Shown here: positions 9,296-18,287 of the stretch, piece by piece
Position numbering within the stretch: position 1 is the first letter of the stretch
How the letters are laid out: each line of letters starts with the position of its first letter
Assembly: GCA_964242595.1 (NCBI GenBank)
Contig: CAXTBC010000009.1
Span: forward strand, 12,234 to 76,233
Direction: 5' to 3'
DNA length: 64,000 bases
DNA from: BOG-908 sp964242595
Lineage (GTDB): Bacteria > Pseudomonadota > Alphaproteobacteria > Acetobacterales > Acetobacteraceae
Translations under genes and position numbers: made by a program
Notes under the pieces: generated by a model
What the model was told of the DNA's origin: nothing
The model's database searches: none
Seen by the model: the letters and a program-made list of their open reading frames with translations, nothing else

Positions 9296-9600
9296 AGGAA
9301 GGCCAGGGGCGCTGCCCCTGGACCCCGCTAAGGACAAGTCCTTAGAGTCTGTTTGAAAACTCGCTTTGAGAGCCGCGAAGCGGTCAATCTGACGCCGATG
9401 TTGGGTAAATCTCGCCAAGATGTGGTATCCAGATACCGCTTTTGATAAGTTTGTACGCTTAACCAACAGCTCGAGCGAGTTTTCAAACGGACTCTTAGAA
9501 CCTGTTCGTTAGGAAATTTCTAAATAGCTGGGGTCCCCAAGGCTCGGTCACGCCAACACGTGCTGCGCACGACGGGGTTTAGGGCCGAGCCTCATCCTGA
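9296..9600. repeat. family B repeat interrupted by a MITE
   Basis: Left half 9297-9346 (GGCGCTGCCCCTGGACCCCG, then AAGGACAAGTCCTTAG). Right half 9492-9600 (TTAGAACCTGTTCGTTAGG followed by the TGCTGCGCACGACGGGG segment). The ~150 bp MITE sits between them. Other copies (28558, 40215) show the uninterrupted junction. Confidence 0.7.
9344..9495. mobile_element. MITE-like element, copy 1 (non-coding)
   Basis: A 152 bp element with terminal inverted repeats of about 21 bp beginning GAGTCTGTTTGAAAACTCG and ending in the complement with one mismatch. It is flanked by TTA on both sides, and the empty site TTAG is seen in other family B copies. It has no coding capacity. GAG ends with a TNA duplication resemble the IS1031 group of IS5-family elements, so it may be a deletion derivative mobilised in trans (inference). 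A second copy is at 49713-49863. Confidence 0.75.
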
Positions 9601-9792
9601 CGAGAGGCCACATTACTTTCACCATAGGCGCGCTATGCGCACGGTCACGTGATGCCCGCGCGGGTATCAACGCGCCCATCTGCTTCGACACGCCCTGGTA
9701 TAAGGTATGGCATCCGGCCACGACCGAAGGCGAAGAGAAATGATCAGGCTCCACTCGCCGTCTTTCGTGGCCGACATCAAGGAAACCGTCCG

Positions 9793-10650
9793 ATGAGCGA
9801 CTCCGCAGCCTACGTGCCGCCCAAGGTCTGGCAATGGGACAAGGAAAATGGCGGGCGGTTCGCCAGCATCAACCGGCCGATGTCCGGGCCTACGCACGAC
9901 AAGGACTTGCCGGTTGGCAAGCATCCGCTCCAGCTCTACTCGATGGCCACGCCGAACGGTGTGAAGGTCACGATCATGCTAGAGGAGCTGCTAGCTCTGG
10001 GGCACGAGGGCGCCGAATACGATGCCTGGCTCATCAGGATCGGCGACGGCGACCAGTTCTCCAGCGGCTTCGTCTCTGCCAACCCGAACTCCAAGATCCC
10101 CGCCCTGATGGACCGCAGCACGTCTGTGCCCACGCGCGTCTTCGAGTCCGGCGCCATCCTGCTCTACCTTGCCGAGAAGTTCGGCGCCTTGCTGCCGAAG
10201 GACCCCGCCGCACGCGCCGAGTGCCTCTCCTGGCTGTTCTGGCAGATGGGCAGCGCACCCTATCTCGGCGGCGGCTTCGGTCATTTCTACGCCTACGCGC
10301 CCAGCAAGATGCAATACCCGATCGACCGTTTCGCCATGGAGGTGAAACGCCAGCTCGATGTGCTGGACAAGCATCTTTCCCATAACGAGTACATGGCAGG
10401 CACTGACTACACCATCGCCGACATCGCCATCTGGCCGTGGTACGGCGGCTTGGTCAGCGGCGTGCTCTACGAAGCCGCCGAGTTCCTGTCTGTGCACGAG
10501 TACAGCCACGTGAACCGCTGGACCAGGCAGGTCGGCGCGCGGGAGGCGGTGCTGCGCGGCCGTCGCGTGAATCGCGCCTGGGGGCCAGAAGCGGAGCAGA
10601 TGCACGAGCGGCACGACGCGGATGACTTTGATGGCGTTGCGCTAAAGTAA
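9793..10650 (+). CDS. yghU: YghU-like glutathione-dependent disulfide-bond oxidoreductase (GST family)
   Basis: A 285-residue glutathione S-transferase of the Nu class (YghU/YfcG-like), near the E. coli YghU length of 288. The thioredoxin-like domain contains LYSMATPNGVKVTIMLEE, where Thr/Asn of TPN contact glutathione, followed by NPNSKIPAL and ESGAILLYLAEKFG. The C-terminal helical domain has YTIADIAIWPWYGG. The family reduces disulfides using two bound glutathiones. ATG 9793 follows AAGGAAAC; an in-frame upstream extension to 9649 is not protein-like. It stands alone between repeat blocks. Confidence 0.9.
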   Translation: MSDSAAYVPPKVWQWDKENGGRFASINRPMSGPTHDKDLPVGKHPLQLYSMATPNGVKVTIMLEELLALGHEGAEYDAWLIRIGDGDQFSSGFVSANPNSKIPALMDRSTSVPTRVFESGAILLYLAEKFGALLPKDPAARAECLSWLFWQMGSAPYLGGGFGHFYAYAPSKMQYPIDRFAMEVKRQLDVLDKHLSHNEYMAGTDYTIADIAIWPWYGGLVSGVLYEAAEFLSVHEYSHVNRWTRQVGAREAVLRGRRVNRAWGPEAEQMHERHDADDFDGVALK

Positions 10651-10786
10651 AGCAAGGAAGCAGTTCTTTTTTAAAAAAAGAACCAAAAAACTTCTACTGA
10701 ATTGAGCGTGCCCGGCTCAACCACACGCTTTAAACAAAAAAGGTTTTTGGTTCTTTTTGAAAAAAAGAACTGCTTCCTTGCTCCCG
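10651..10786. repeat. family A repeat, complete inverted pair
   Basis: Left half AAGCAAGGAAGCAGTTCTTT and right half AAAAGAACTGCTTCCTTGCT are near-perfect inverse copies at the two ends, each with an internal A/T hairpin, around a GC-richer centre. It starts at the GST stop. Confidence 0.85.
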
Positions 10787-10923
10787 CGCGTCAGCCAAGC
10801 AGCGGTTCTCAGCGCGCGGACACGTAGCCGAGCCAGCAGCGTTGTCGGAGCAACGGACCATGGCTGCCACGGGGTGAAGGTGGCAGACAGGTCAACTACC
10901 ATCCGCCAGGAGGAAGCTGCGCC

Positions 10924-11772
10924 ATGTACGTCGACACGCTGGACCATTTCGCGTCCGTGGCCCGAGAACGGGTGGCCGCCGCGCGCTCGCCTGTCAGCTT
11001 CCTCGCGGGCAGCGCGTTGGGGGGCGCCTATATCGGCATCGCCATGATCCTGGCGCTTACCGTCGGCGCCGGCGTGCCGGTCGGCACGCGGCCGCTCGCC
11101 ATGGGCGGAGTGTTCGGCATCGGGCTCCTGCTGGTGGTCTTCGCCGGGGCTGAGTTGTTCACCGGCTACGCGCTCTACTGCGTCATCGGCCTGGCCCGAC
11201 GCACCATCACCCCGGGGCAGGCAATGAAGGTACTGGTCCTCGTCTGGGTCGGCAACCTGATCGGCTCCCTCATTTTGGCCGTGCTGTTCGCCGTGGCGGG
11301 CGGCGGCGGCGTGTTTTCCACGCCGGGCTTCCTGTCCGGCTACGTTGCCCACAAGGTGGAGGCGGCCCCGGTGGCGGTGCTGGCGCGCGCGGTGCTGTGC
11401 AACTGGCTCGTCTGCCTGGCCATCTGGACGGCGGCGCGCCTGCAAAGCGAGGCCGCCAAGGTGCTGGTGATCGCCTGGTGCCTGCTGGCCTTCGTGGCAC
11501 CCGGGTTCGAGCACTCCGTGGCCGACATGACGGCGTTCGCGTTGGGCCTGCTGGCGCCCGGCGCCACGCTCGGCTGGGTGCCGGCGGCCAACGACTTGGC
11601 GCTGGCCACCCTCGGCAACTTGGTCGGCGGCGGGCTGTTCGTGGCTGGGTCCTACCTGCTGGCGGCCCAGCCACTCGCGGCGCGGCCGAAGGTGTCGGGT
11701 TCTGGGCTGCTTGAGGGCACTGGCGCTGCTGAGGGTTCGCTGGTGCGGGATCGGGCGGCCGTGGGGGAGTAG
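10924..11772 (+). CDS. formate/nitrite transporter (FNT) family channel
   Basis: A 282-residue protein with six predicted membrane helices, the usual FocA/NirC length. Family marks include FLAGSALGGAYIGIA at the first helix, FAGAELFTGYALY, CNWLVCLAIW and GFEHSVADM with the central-pore histidine. FNT proteins conduct formate, nitrite, lactate or hydrosulfide as pentamers in the inner membrane. The substrate cannot be chosen because no nir, pfl or fdh gene is adjacent. A strong ribosome site (GGAGGAAG, 10909-10916) precedes ATG 10924. The C-terminal ~35 residues are a hydrophilic tail. Confidence 0.9.
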   Translation: MYVDTLDHFASVARERVAAARSPVSFLAGSALGGAYIGIAMILALTVGAGVPVGTRPLAMGGVFGIGLLLVVFAGAELFTGYALYCVIGLARRTITPGQAMKVLVLVWVGNLIGSLILAVLFAVAGGGGVFSTPGFLSGYVAHKVEAAPVAVLARAVLCNWLVCLAIWTAARLQSEAAKVLVIAWCLLAFVAPGFEHSVADMTAFALGLLAPGATLGWVPAANDLALATLGNLVGGGLFVAGSYLLAAQPLAARPKVSGSGLLEGTGAAEGSLVRDRAAVGE

Positions 11773-11774
11773 TT

Positions 11775-11955
11775 GAGAGAAAGGCCGGAGCTCTGCCCCT
11801 GGACCCCGCTGAGGCCTCGTTGCCCCACACCCCCGTATGTTTAGGATCTTACAAACAACCTGTTTGTCGGAGACCCTAAACAGATAGGTGTTTTGGGCCT
11901 CAGCCCGTCAGGAGAACGCGTGTTGCGCAGGATGGGGTCAGGAACAGAGGCTTAT
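11775..11955. repeat. family B repeat, paired but degenerate
   Basis: AGCTCTGCCCCTGGACCCCG near the left end and GTGTTGCGCAGGATGGGGTC near the right end. The interior CCTGTTTGTCGGAGACCCTA resembles the CCTGTT...CTAAACAGAT core of other copies. It lies between the convergent FNT and Mfd-like genes. Confidence 0.6.
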
Positions 11956-11961
11956 GCTCAC

Positions 11962-14900
11962 TTACACCCGTCCGATCCGTTCCAAGACATCCCGCGCCGC
12001 CTCCATCGACCCGGCCCCGTGCCACACCAGTCGGGTGCCCTTGCGCTCCAGCCCGTCCACCTCCGCCGGATCGTCCCGCATGGTTGCCGCTACCCCCGCC
12101 GGACCCGACTCCAGACGCGCCACGCCGAGTACTCGGCACTCTGCACGCAACGCTGACAGCGCCAGCAGGTTGGCCAGCGGCTCCGGCAATGGCCCGAAAC
12201 GGTCCTCCAGCTCCTCGGTCAGCTCCGCCACGCCCGGCGCGTGGGCCAGGCGCACGTGTAGCGCGATGCGCGCGGCGGCGTCCGGCATGTAGTCGGGCGG
12301 GATAAAGGCCGGCACGTTCAGGACCAACGCGGGCTGCCAGTCCTCCGCAGCCTCGCCGCGCAAGCGGGCCATCGCCTGGGCCAGCTTGTGGCGGGCCAGC
12401 TCGGTGCCCAGCAGCTTGGCGTGACCGGCTTGGTCGTCGCCCAGCAGGTCGCCGGCGCCGCGCTGGTCCAGGTCTGCCGCGGCCACGGCGAAGCCGGCGC
12501 CCAGGCCGTCATGCGCGGCGAGCGCCGCAAGGCGGCGTGCGGCGGCAGCGCCCGGCGGGGCGGCCGGATCGGTGAACAGCCACGCCATGCCGCGCGCCCG
12601 GCCACGCCCCACCCGGCCGCGCAGCTGGTGGAGCTGGGCCAGGCCGAACTGCTCGGCACGCCAGACCAGGATCGTGTTGGCGCGCGGGATGTCCAGCCCT
12701 GCCTCGATGATGTCGGTGGACAGCAGCACGTCGCCGTTGCCTTCGGAGAAGCCCACCAGCACGCTGTCCAGCGCGTCCGGCTTCATCTTGCCATGCAGCA
12801 CCACCACCGAGAGGTCCGGCGCCAGCCGTTCCAGCGTGGCGGCCAGCCGGTCCAGGTCCTCGATCCGCGGGCAGACGCAGAAGCTCTGGCCGCCGCGCGC
12901 GTGTTCGCGCAGCAGCGCGGTGCGCACCACCGCCTCGTCCTCCGGGATCACCGTGGTGCGGACTGGCTGGCGGCGGGCGGGCGGCGTGGTCAGCACGGAG
13001 ATCGCCTGCAGGCCGGCCAGCGCGCCCTGCAACGTGCGCGGGATGGGCGTGGCGGTTAGCGTGAGCGTGTGCACGCCCTGCTGCAGCCGGACCAGCGCCG
13101 TCTTCGCCTGGGTGCCGAAGCGCTGCTCCTCGTCGATGATCACCAGAGCCAGTTTCGGCAGCGTGATCTTTTCCGAGGCGAGCGCCTGGGTGCCGATCAC
13201 CACGCGCAGCGTGCCGTCCGCCAGGCGGGCGTAGATGGCGCGCAGGTCGGCCGGACGGGTCAGGCGGGAGACCGCCTCCACCTCGATGTCCAGCGCCGCG
13301 AAACGCCGGCGGAAGGTGGCGAGGTGCTGGCGGACCAGCACCGTGGTGGGCGCCAGGATGGCCACTTGGTGGCCGGCCAGGGCGGCGGCCGCCGCGGCGC
13401 GCAACGCGGCCTCGGTCTTGCCGAAACCGACGTCGCCGCACAGCAGGCGCTGCGTGGGGTGCGGCTGGGCGAGGTCCGCCGCGATGTCGACGAAGGCGCT
13501 GTCCTGGTCCGGGGTGGGCGTGAAGGCGAAACCGGCGGCGAAGCGGTCCATCTGGCGCTTCGGCGGGCGCAGGGCAGGGGCGGCGACCCTGGTGCGTTCC
13601 TCGGCCTGCGCCGTCAGCGTCTGCGCGGTTGCCTCCAGGCTGGCCAGCACCGCATCCCGCCGGCGCGCCCAGGTGCCGCCATCGGCACGGTCCAGCGTCA
13701 CGCCGTCTGTGCCCGAGCCGTAGCGCCACACGCGGTCCGCCTCCGCGCAATCGACCAGCTTGCGGGCGCCGCAGGCAAAGCCCAGCACAAGGTGATCGGC
13801 CGGATGGGCGGTGGTGACGGTCTCGATGCCGTCCAGCCGGGCCATGCCGAAATCCAGGTGGATCACCGCGTCGCCAGGGCGCAGCGCCACGTCGAATAGG
13901 CCCTCCTGGCTTGCGCGGCCGTGGCGCTGTGGCAGCACGTCGGCCTCGGCCAGCAGCACCGCCTCGTCCGAGGCGAAACCGCGTGTTGCACCCTGGGGCA
14001 GTAGGCCCAGCGTGCCCGGCGGCAGGGCGTTCAGGGCTGCCCAGCCCTTGCAGGCACGGCCACCATGGCCCACCGCGCGGGCCAGGCGCGGGCCGGACAG
14101 GCCCACCCGCCGGCCGGCACCGGTCTGTGCTTTCACGAAAGCCTGCGCGGCAGCCGTCGTGTTGCGGCTGCCGCGCAACTCCGGCAACGCCTCGGCCGCC
14201 GGCCATTCCAGCGTGGCGGCATCCTTGACGGCACGCTGCCACGCGGCCGTGTCCAGGTACAGCCCGTCCGAGGGCAGGGTGCCGCCGGTCGCGCGGCACA
14301 GCGCCAGGCGGGTCGCGCGCGCCTCGGCCAGTTGGTCCAGGTGGTCCTCCGCACGCTCGCCGGCCTGCGGGTCCAGCAGCACGCGCGCGCCTATCATCAG
14401 CTCGAACAGGCTGGCGAGCGGTCCGGCCAGGTCGGCCAGCGCGTGTTCCAGTCCTGGCGTGCGCTCGGGCGCCTCGTCACTTGCGGCGAACACCAGCTCG
14501 GAGGCCGGGCCGATAGCGTGGCTGTCCACCACGCCGGCGCTGCGCTGGGTGGCCGGGTCGAAGCGGTCGACCTCCGCGATAGTGCAGTCCGCGCCCGCAC
14601 CGTCCAGCCGAAGGCGCAGCGCCGTGGTGCCGTCGGCCGGCACCACGTCCACCACGAGGCCCTGGTGGGACATGTCGCCGGGCTGTTCCGCCTCCTCGCC
14701 CAGCACGTAGCCCAGCCGGGCCAGGCTGGCGCACAACGCCGTGGCCGAAACCGGCTGCCCGGCCTGCACGTCCACCGACGCGTGGCGTTCCGGCAGCGGC
14801 AGGCGCTGGACCGCGGCCTCCGGCGAGGCCACGACGAGGCGGGTGGCGCCCGTGGCGATCGCGTGCAGCGCGCGCATGCGCAGGCCCATCACGGCGCGTG

Positions 14901-15117
14901 ACGGGCTGGCACGGTCGTAGGCCAGGCAGTCCCATCCCGGCAGCAGCACCGGCGAGAGCTCCGGCACCAGCGCGGCCGCCGCAGCCGCCAGTCGTGCCGC
15001 CTGTGCCTCGCTATGCGCGACCAGCAGCACGGCCCGGCCGTCCGCCAGCGCCGGCAGGCCGGTCAGGCCCGCCTCTTCGCTTGGCTGCGCTTCGTCGTGG
15101 TTCTTCTGTATCGACAA
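11962..15117 (-). CDS. Mfd-like transcription-repair coupling helicase (divergent, possibly a paralogue)
   Basis: About 1050 residues in Mfd order: UvrB-like N-terminal module (PGWDCLAYDRASPSRAVMG), a shortened RNAP-interaction-like segment (HLDFGMARLDGIETV), a RecG-like SF2 motor with Walker A CGDVGFGKTE, DEEQ box (VIIDEEQRFG), TATPIPRTL and QLRGRVGRGRARG, then a D7-like C-terminus. Mfd removes stalled RNA polymerase and recruits UvrA. The family usually has ~1150 residues. The start is hard: the open frame reaches 15378 but passes through a family A repeat. TTG 15117, after AAGGGAG, gives the most plausible N-terminus. The RNAP-interaction segment is poorly conserved, so a second, specialised Mfd is possible. 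Confidence 0.8.
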   Translation of the reverse strand: MSIQKNHDEAQPSEEAGLTGLPALADGRAVLLVAHSEAQAARLAAAAAALVPELSPVLLPGWDCLAYDRASPSRAVMGLRMRALHAIATGATRLVVASPEAAVQRLPLPERHASVDVQAGQPVSATALCASLARLGYVLGEEAEQPGDMSHQGLVVDVVPADGTTALRLRLDGAGADCTIAEVDRFDPATQRSAGVVDSHAIGPASELVFAASDEAPERTPGLEHALADLAGPLASLFELMIGARVLLDPQAGERAEDHLDQLAEARATRLALCRATGGTLPSDGLYLDTAAWQRAVKDAATLEWPAAEALPELRGSRNTTAAAQAFVKAQTGAGRRVGLSGPRLARAVGHGGRACKGWAALNALPPGTLGLLPQGATRGFASDEAVLLAEADVLPQRHGRASQEGLFDVALRPGDAVIHLDFGMARLDGIETVTTAHPADHLVLGFACGARKLVDCAEADRVWRYGSGTDGVTLDRADGGTWARRRDAVLASLEATAQTLTAQAEERTRVAAPALRPPKRQMDRFAAGFAFTPTPDQDSAFVDIAADLAQPHPTQRLLCGDVGFGKTEAALRAAAAAALAGHQVAILAPTTVLVRQHLATFRRRFAALDIEVEAVSRLTRPADLRAIYARLADGTLRVVIGTQALASEKITLPKLALVIIDEEQRFGTQAKTALVRLQQGVHTLTLTATPIPRTLQGALAGLQAISVLTTPPARRQPVRTTVIPEDEAVVRTALLREHARGGQSFCVCPRIEDLDRLAATLERLAPDLSVVVLHGKMKPDALDSVLVGFSEGNGDVLLSTDIIEAGLDIPRANTILVWRAEQFGLAQLHQLRGRVGRGRARGMAWLFTDPAAPPGAAAARRLAALAAHDGLGAGFAVAAADLDQRGAGDLLGDDQAGHAKLLGTELARHKLAQAMARLRGEAAEDWQPALVLNVPAFIPPDYMPDAAARIALHVRLAHAPGVAELTEELEDRFGPLPEPLANLLALSALRAECRVLGVARLESGPAGVAATMRDDPAEVDGLERKGTRLVWHGAGSMEAARDVLERIGRV

Positions 15118-15267
15118 CGGCGGGCTCCCTTGGCCCGTTTCGTCGGCGCCAGCGCGCTTCAACGGCGGCTGCGGGAGATCGTTCAACGTGGAGGGAGGGC
15201 CTTCTTTGCGCGTGCGTTGCGGCTGACGGCCGTAGTACCAAACAACCCGCGTTGAGGCTGAGTCATC

Positions 15268-15421
15268 GAAAGCAAGCAGTCCTTTTTTGAAAAAAGGACC
15301 AAAAACTTTTGCTTCCCGCATCTGAAACAGCCGGGTGCTGCAGGATAGGTAGAGGGCGCTGATACAGCGCAGGAACAAAGTTTTTGCTTCTTTTTTTCAA
15401 AAAAGAAGGCTTGCTTCCTTA
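15268..15421. repeat. family A repeat, complete inverted pair
   Basis: Ends AAGCAAGCAGTCCTTTTTTG and AAAAGAAGGCTTGCTTCCTT are inverse copies, each with an A/T hairpin. It lies between the divergent Mfd-like and DUF1810 genes, so promoters of both must read through or start within it. Confidence 0.8.
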
Positions 15422-15454
15422 GCAGCGCTCAATCTCAACGCGGGCTGGTATAAG

Positions 15455-15886
15455 ATGACGGGCGGCGATCCTTACGACCTTGAGCGCTTCCTGCTGGCGC
15501 AGGCACAGCATTGGGACAAGGCGTTGGCCGAGCTGCGCGATGGGCGCAAGCGGACGCACTGGATGTGGTTCATATTCCCGCAGCTCGCCGGGTTGGGCCA
15601 TAGCGCGATGGCCCGCCACTACGGCATAGGCTCACGCGCGGAGGCGGCAGCCTACCTGGCGCACCCGGTGCTGGGTGCGCGGCTGGTGGAAGGCACGGAG
15701 CGAGCCAACGCGGTGCAAGGCCGCACCGCGCGGGATGTCTTTGGCGCGCCGGACGACCTGAAATTCCGCTCCTGCATGACCCTGTTCGCGCGCGTGGGCG
15801 ACGAGCCTGCGTTCGGCGAGGCACTGCGTTTGTTCTATGGCGGCCTGGAGGACGCAGCGACGCGGCGGCTGCTGGAGACGCGGTAA
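15455..15886 (+). CDS. DUF1810 family protein
   Basis: A 143-residue cytosolic protein with the DUF1810 signature RKRTHWMWFIFPQLAGLG near residues 31-48, followed by HPVLGARLVEGT and DDLKFRSCMTLFARV. Length is typical. The family is widespread but has no established biochemical role. ATG at 15455 fits the family start. It is convergent with ispG across a half family A repeat. Confidence 0.87.
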   Translation: MTGGDPYDLERFLLAQAQHWDKALAELRDGRKRTHWMWFIFPQLAGLGHSAMARHYGIGSRAEAAAYLAHPVLGARLVEGTERANAVQGRTARDVFGAPDDLKFRSCMTLFARVGDEPAFGEALRLFYGGLEDAATRRLLETR

Positions 15887-15921
15887 AGCCACAATGAGCC
15901 AAGCGGCAGGATGAAACCGCG

Positions 15922-15976
15922 ACAGCGGAGCAGAAGGTTTTTGCTTCTTTTTCTCGAAAAAGAAGGTCTTCCTTAC
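15922..15976. repeat. family A repeat (single half-unit)
   Basis: CGACAGCGGAGCAGAAGG, then TTTTTGCTTCTTTTTCTCG, then AAAAAGAAGGTCTTCCTTA. It touches the ispG stop codon at 15973. Confidence 0.75.
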
Positions 15977-17115
15977 TCCGCCATTTCCGCCAGCATCTGC
16001 ATGGCCGGCGCCACAGCCGCCTCCGCCTTGATGGCCTCCACGCGCCGTTCCACCTGCTCGACGATGTGGTCGATCATGCTGCCGCCCTCCACCGTGTGGT
16101 CCTGGCGGCCGGCCGCGTACACCATGTGCCGCCCGTTGCCGCCGCCCGTGACGCCCAAATCGGTCATCAGCGCTTCGCCGGGCCCGTTCACCACGCAGCC
16201 GATGATGGACAGGGTTACCGGCGTCTCGATGTGCGCCAGCCGTTCCTCCAGCGTGGCCACCGTGCGGATCACGTCGAAGCCCTGGCGCGCGCAAGACGGG
16301 CAGGAGATGATCTTGACGCCACGGTGGCGGATGCCGAGCGACTTGAGGATGTCCCAGCCGACATGGACCTCCTCGGCAGGCTCGGCGGAAAGGCTCACGC
16401 GCAGCGTGTCGCCGATGCCGGCCCAGAGCAGGTTGCCCAGGCCGATGGCGGACTTCACGGTGCCGGCGCGTTTGCCGCCGGCCTCGGTGATGCCGATGTG
16501 GAGCGGGTGGTCGCACACTTCGGCTAGTTGCGTGTAGGCGGCGACGGCCAGGAACACGTCGGACGCCTTTACGCTGATCTTGAACTCGTGAAAGTCGTTG
16601 TCCTGCAGGATTTTGGCGTGTTCCAGGGCGGATTCCACCAGCGCGTCCGGGTTCGGCTCGCCGTATTTCTCCAGCAAATGCCGCTCCAGCGATCCGGCGT
16701 TCACGCCGATGCGCATGGAGCAGTTGTGGTCACGCGCGGCCTTGATCACGTCGCGCACGCGTTCCGCGCTGCCGATGTTGCCCGGGTTGATCCTCAGGCA
16801 GGCGGCCCCTGCCTGCGCCGCCTCGATAGCGCGTTTGTAGTGGAAGTGGATGTCGGCCACGATCGGCACGTTCACCTCGCGCACGATCTCGGCCAGTGCC
16901 GCTGTGCTTTCCACGTCCGGGCAGGAGACGCGCACGATGTCCACGCCGGCGATCTCGGATAGGCGGATCTGCGCGATGGTGGCGGCAGCGTCCGAGGTGA
17001 GCGTGTTGGTCATCGTCTGCACGGTGACGGGCGCGTCCCCGCCCACAGGCACCCGGCCCACGTGGATCTGCCTGGACTTGCGGCGTTCGATCTTCTGGTA
17101 GGGACGGTAGTTCAT
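15973..17115 (-). CDS. ispG: 4-hydroxy-3-methylbut-2-enyl-diphosphate synthase
   Basis: A 380-residue IspG/GcpE enzyme of the MEP isoprenoid pathway. It converts methylerythritol cyclodiphosphate to HMBPP using a [4Fe-4S] cluster and electrons from flavodoxin or ferredoxin. Cluster ligands are Cys272 and Cys275 in SCPSCARQG and Cys307 in GCVVNGPGE, with Glu314 as the fourth ligand. The TIM-barrel half shows VRVSCPD, VADIHFHY and LRINPGNIG. Full length and intact. About 290 bases upstream to the next gene carry no recognised feature. Confidence 0.96.
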   Translation of the reverse strand: MNYRPYQKIERRKSRQIHVGRVPVGGDAPVTVQTMTNTLTSDAAATIAQIRLSEIAGVDIVRVSCPDVESTAALAEIVREVNVPIVADIHFHYKRAIEAAQAGAACLRINPGNIGSAERVRDVIKAARDHNCSMRIGVNAGSLERHLLEKYGEPNPDALVESALEHAKILQDNDFHEFKISVKASDVFLAVAAYTQLAEVCDHPLHIGITEAGGKRAGTVKSAIGLGNLLWAGIGDTLRVSLSAEPAEEVHVGWDILKSLGIRHRGVKIISCPSCARQGFDVIRTVATLEERLAHIETPVTLSIIGCVVNGPGEALMTDLGVTGGGNGRHMVYAAGRQDHTVEGGSMIDHIVEQVERRVEAIKAEAAVAPAMQMLAEMAE

Positions 17116-17403
17116 CGGCTCATGGTTCCCCGGCGTGGCACGGCAGGCTTGGCGGAGATATAGGGTTGGGGGCGTGGCGGGTCAAAGAGGTGGCACCGGC
17201 AGGGCTGGCCTGAAGCTGCGCGTGGTCGAGATCTGTCAGAGCGTCGGTGGCGTGCACGCCGTCAGGCAGACCCGGGCCGCTTGCTGCGGGTGGACGCAGT
17301 ACTCGTGCCGCGTCCGAACTGGCGTGGCACCAGCCGGTCTGGGATCGCAACGATTGGTTAATCTTTGCCTGCCACCCTGGGGCGTACCTTCCGGATCGCA
17401 CCC

Positions 17404-18162
17404 ATGGCATCCTGCACGCACGCCAACATCGTCATCTGCACGCCGTGCTACGGCGGCCTGGTCACCCAGGGTTACATGCTGTCGGTCACCAACCTGATGA
17501 TGCAGGGCATCCAGTCCGGCTTCGGCGTGACGGTGGACCTGCTGGGCTACGATTCGCTAGTCACCCGCAGCCGCAACACGCTGGTGGCACGCTTCATGGA
17601 CCGCGAGTTGGCCACCCACCTACTGTTTGTGGACGCGGACATCACCTTCCTTCCCAGCCAGGTGATGCGCATGGTGGCCTTCGAGAAGGACGTGGTGGCC
17701 GGCATGTACCCGCTCAAGACGCGGGACTGGTCGCCCGAGGCGATCACCCGCGTGCGCCAGGGCGAGGGGCTTGAGACGGCCGCGCTGCGCTACGTCGGCC
17801 TGCCCTGTGCCGAGGAGGCGCGGCAAGAGAAGGACGGTTTCGTGACTGCCGACTACGCCGGCACCGGCTTCATGCTGATCCGACGCGCGGCACTGGCGCG
17901 CATGATGGGCGCGCATCCCGAGCTGCGCTTTGCCGCCGCGCATGACAGGGCCACGCAGTTCGACAGCCCGCACCAGTTCGCGTTGTTCGACTGCATGATC
18001 GAGCCGGAGACGCGGCACTACCTGAGCGAGGACTATACGTTCTGCCGCCGCTGGCGCGCGCTGGGCGGGGATATCTGGCTCGATACGCAGGGCGCGCTGA
18101 TCCACACCGGCGGGCATGATTTCGTGGGCAACCCGGCGTCGCGCTATCCCATCGCGGCGTAG
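17404..18162 (+). CDS. small GT-A fold glycosyltransferase (DxD type)
   Basis: A 252-residue soluble protein starting IVICTPCYGGLVTQGYML after a short lead. It has SRNTLVARFMD and the metal-binding HLLFVDADITF (DxD near residues 79-81), then TADYAGTGFMLIRR and LSEDYTFCRRW, as in uncharacterised bacterial glycosyltransferases that resemble family 2. The product is unknown. ATG 17404 was chosen; a start at 17365 adds thirteen unlikely residues. It stands alone between ispG and a thioesterase. Confidence 0.7.
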   Translation: MASCTHANIVICTPCYGGLVTQGYMLSVTNLMMQGIQSGFGVTVDLLGYDSLVTRSRNTLVARFMDRELATHLLFVDADITFLPSQVMRMVAFEKDVVAGMYPLKTRDWSPEAITRVRQGEGLETAALRYVGLPCAEEARQEKDGFVTADYAGTGFMLIRRAALARMMGAHPELRFAAAHDRATQFDSPHQFALFDCMIEPETRHYLSEDYTFCRRWRALGGDIWLDTQGALIHTGGHDFVGNPASRYPIAA

Positions 18163-18221
18163 GATCAGGGTAGCAAAGCTCTTGTCTCCACCCGGTGACA
18201 TGGGTAGATGAAGGTAGCGAA

Positions 18222-18260
18222 GTGAAAGTCTATTTCCTCCAAATTCAAGGAGGCTTTCAC
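18222..18260 (+). promoter_or_regulatory. hairpin in the thioesterase leader
   Basis: GTGAAAG (18222-18228) pairs with CTTTCAC (18254-18260), and CCTCC (18236-18240) pairs with GGAGG (18249-18253) around the loop AAATTCAA. It sits 28-66 bases before the proposed ATG, and a run of nine C lies between. It could be a leader structure sequestering a Shine-Dalgarno-like GGAGG, or a simple terminator; no regulation is proven. Confidence 0.4.
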
Positions 18261-18287
18261 GTCCTACCGTTCGGAGCCCCCCCCCAC

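Noticed and set aside
15118..15378. Extension of the Mfd-like gene to 15378
   Set aside because: The extra residues translate a family A repeat (AKVFGPFFKKG) and have no similarity to Mfd N-termini.
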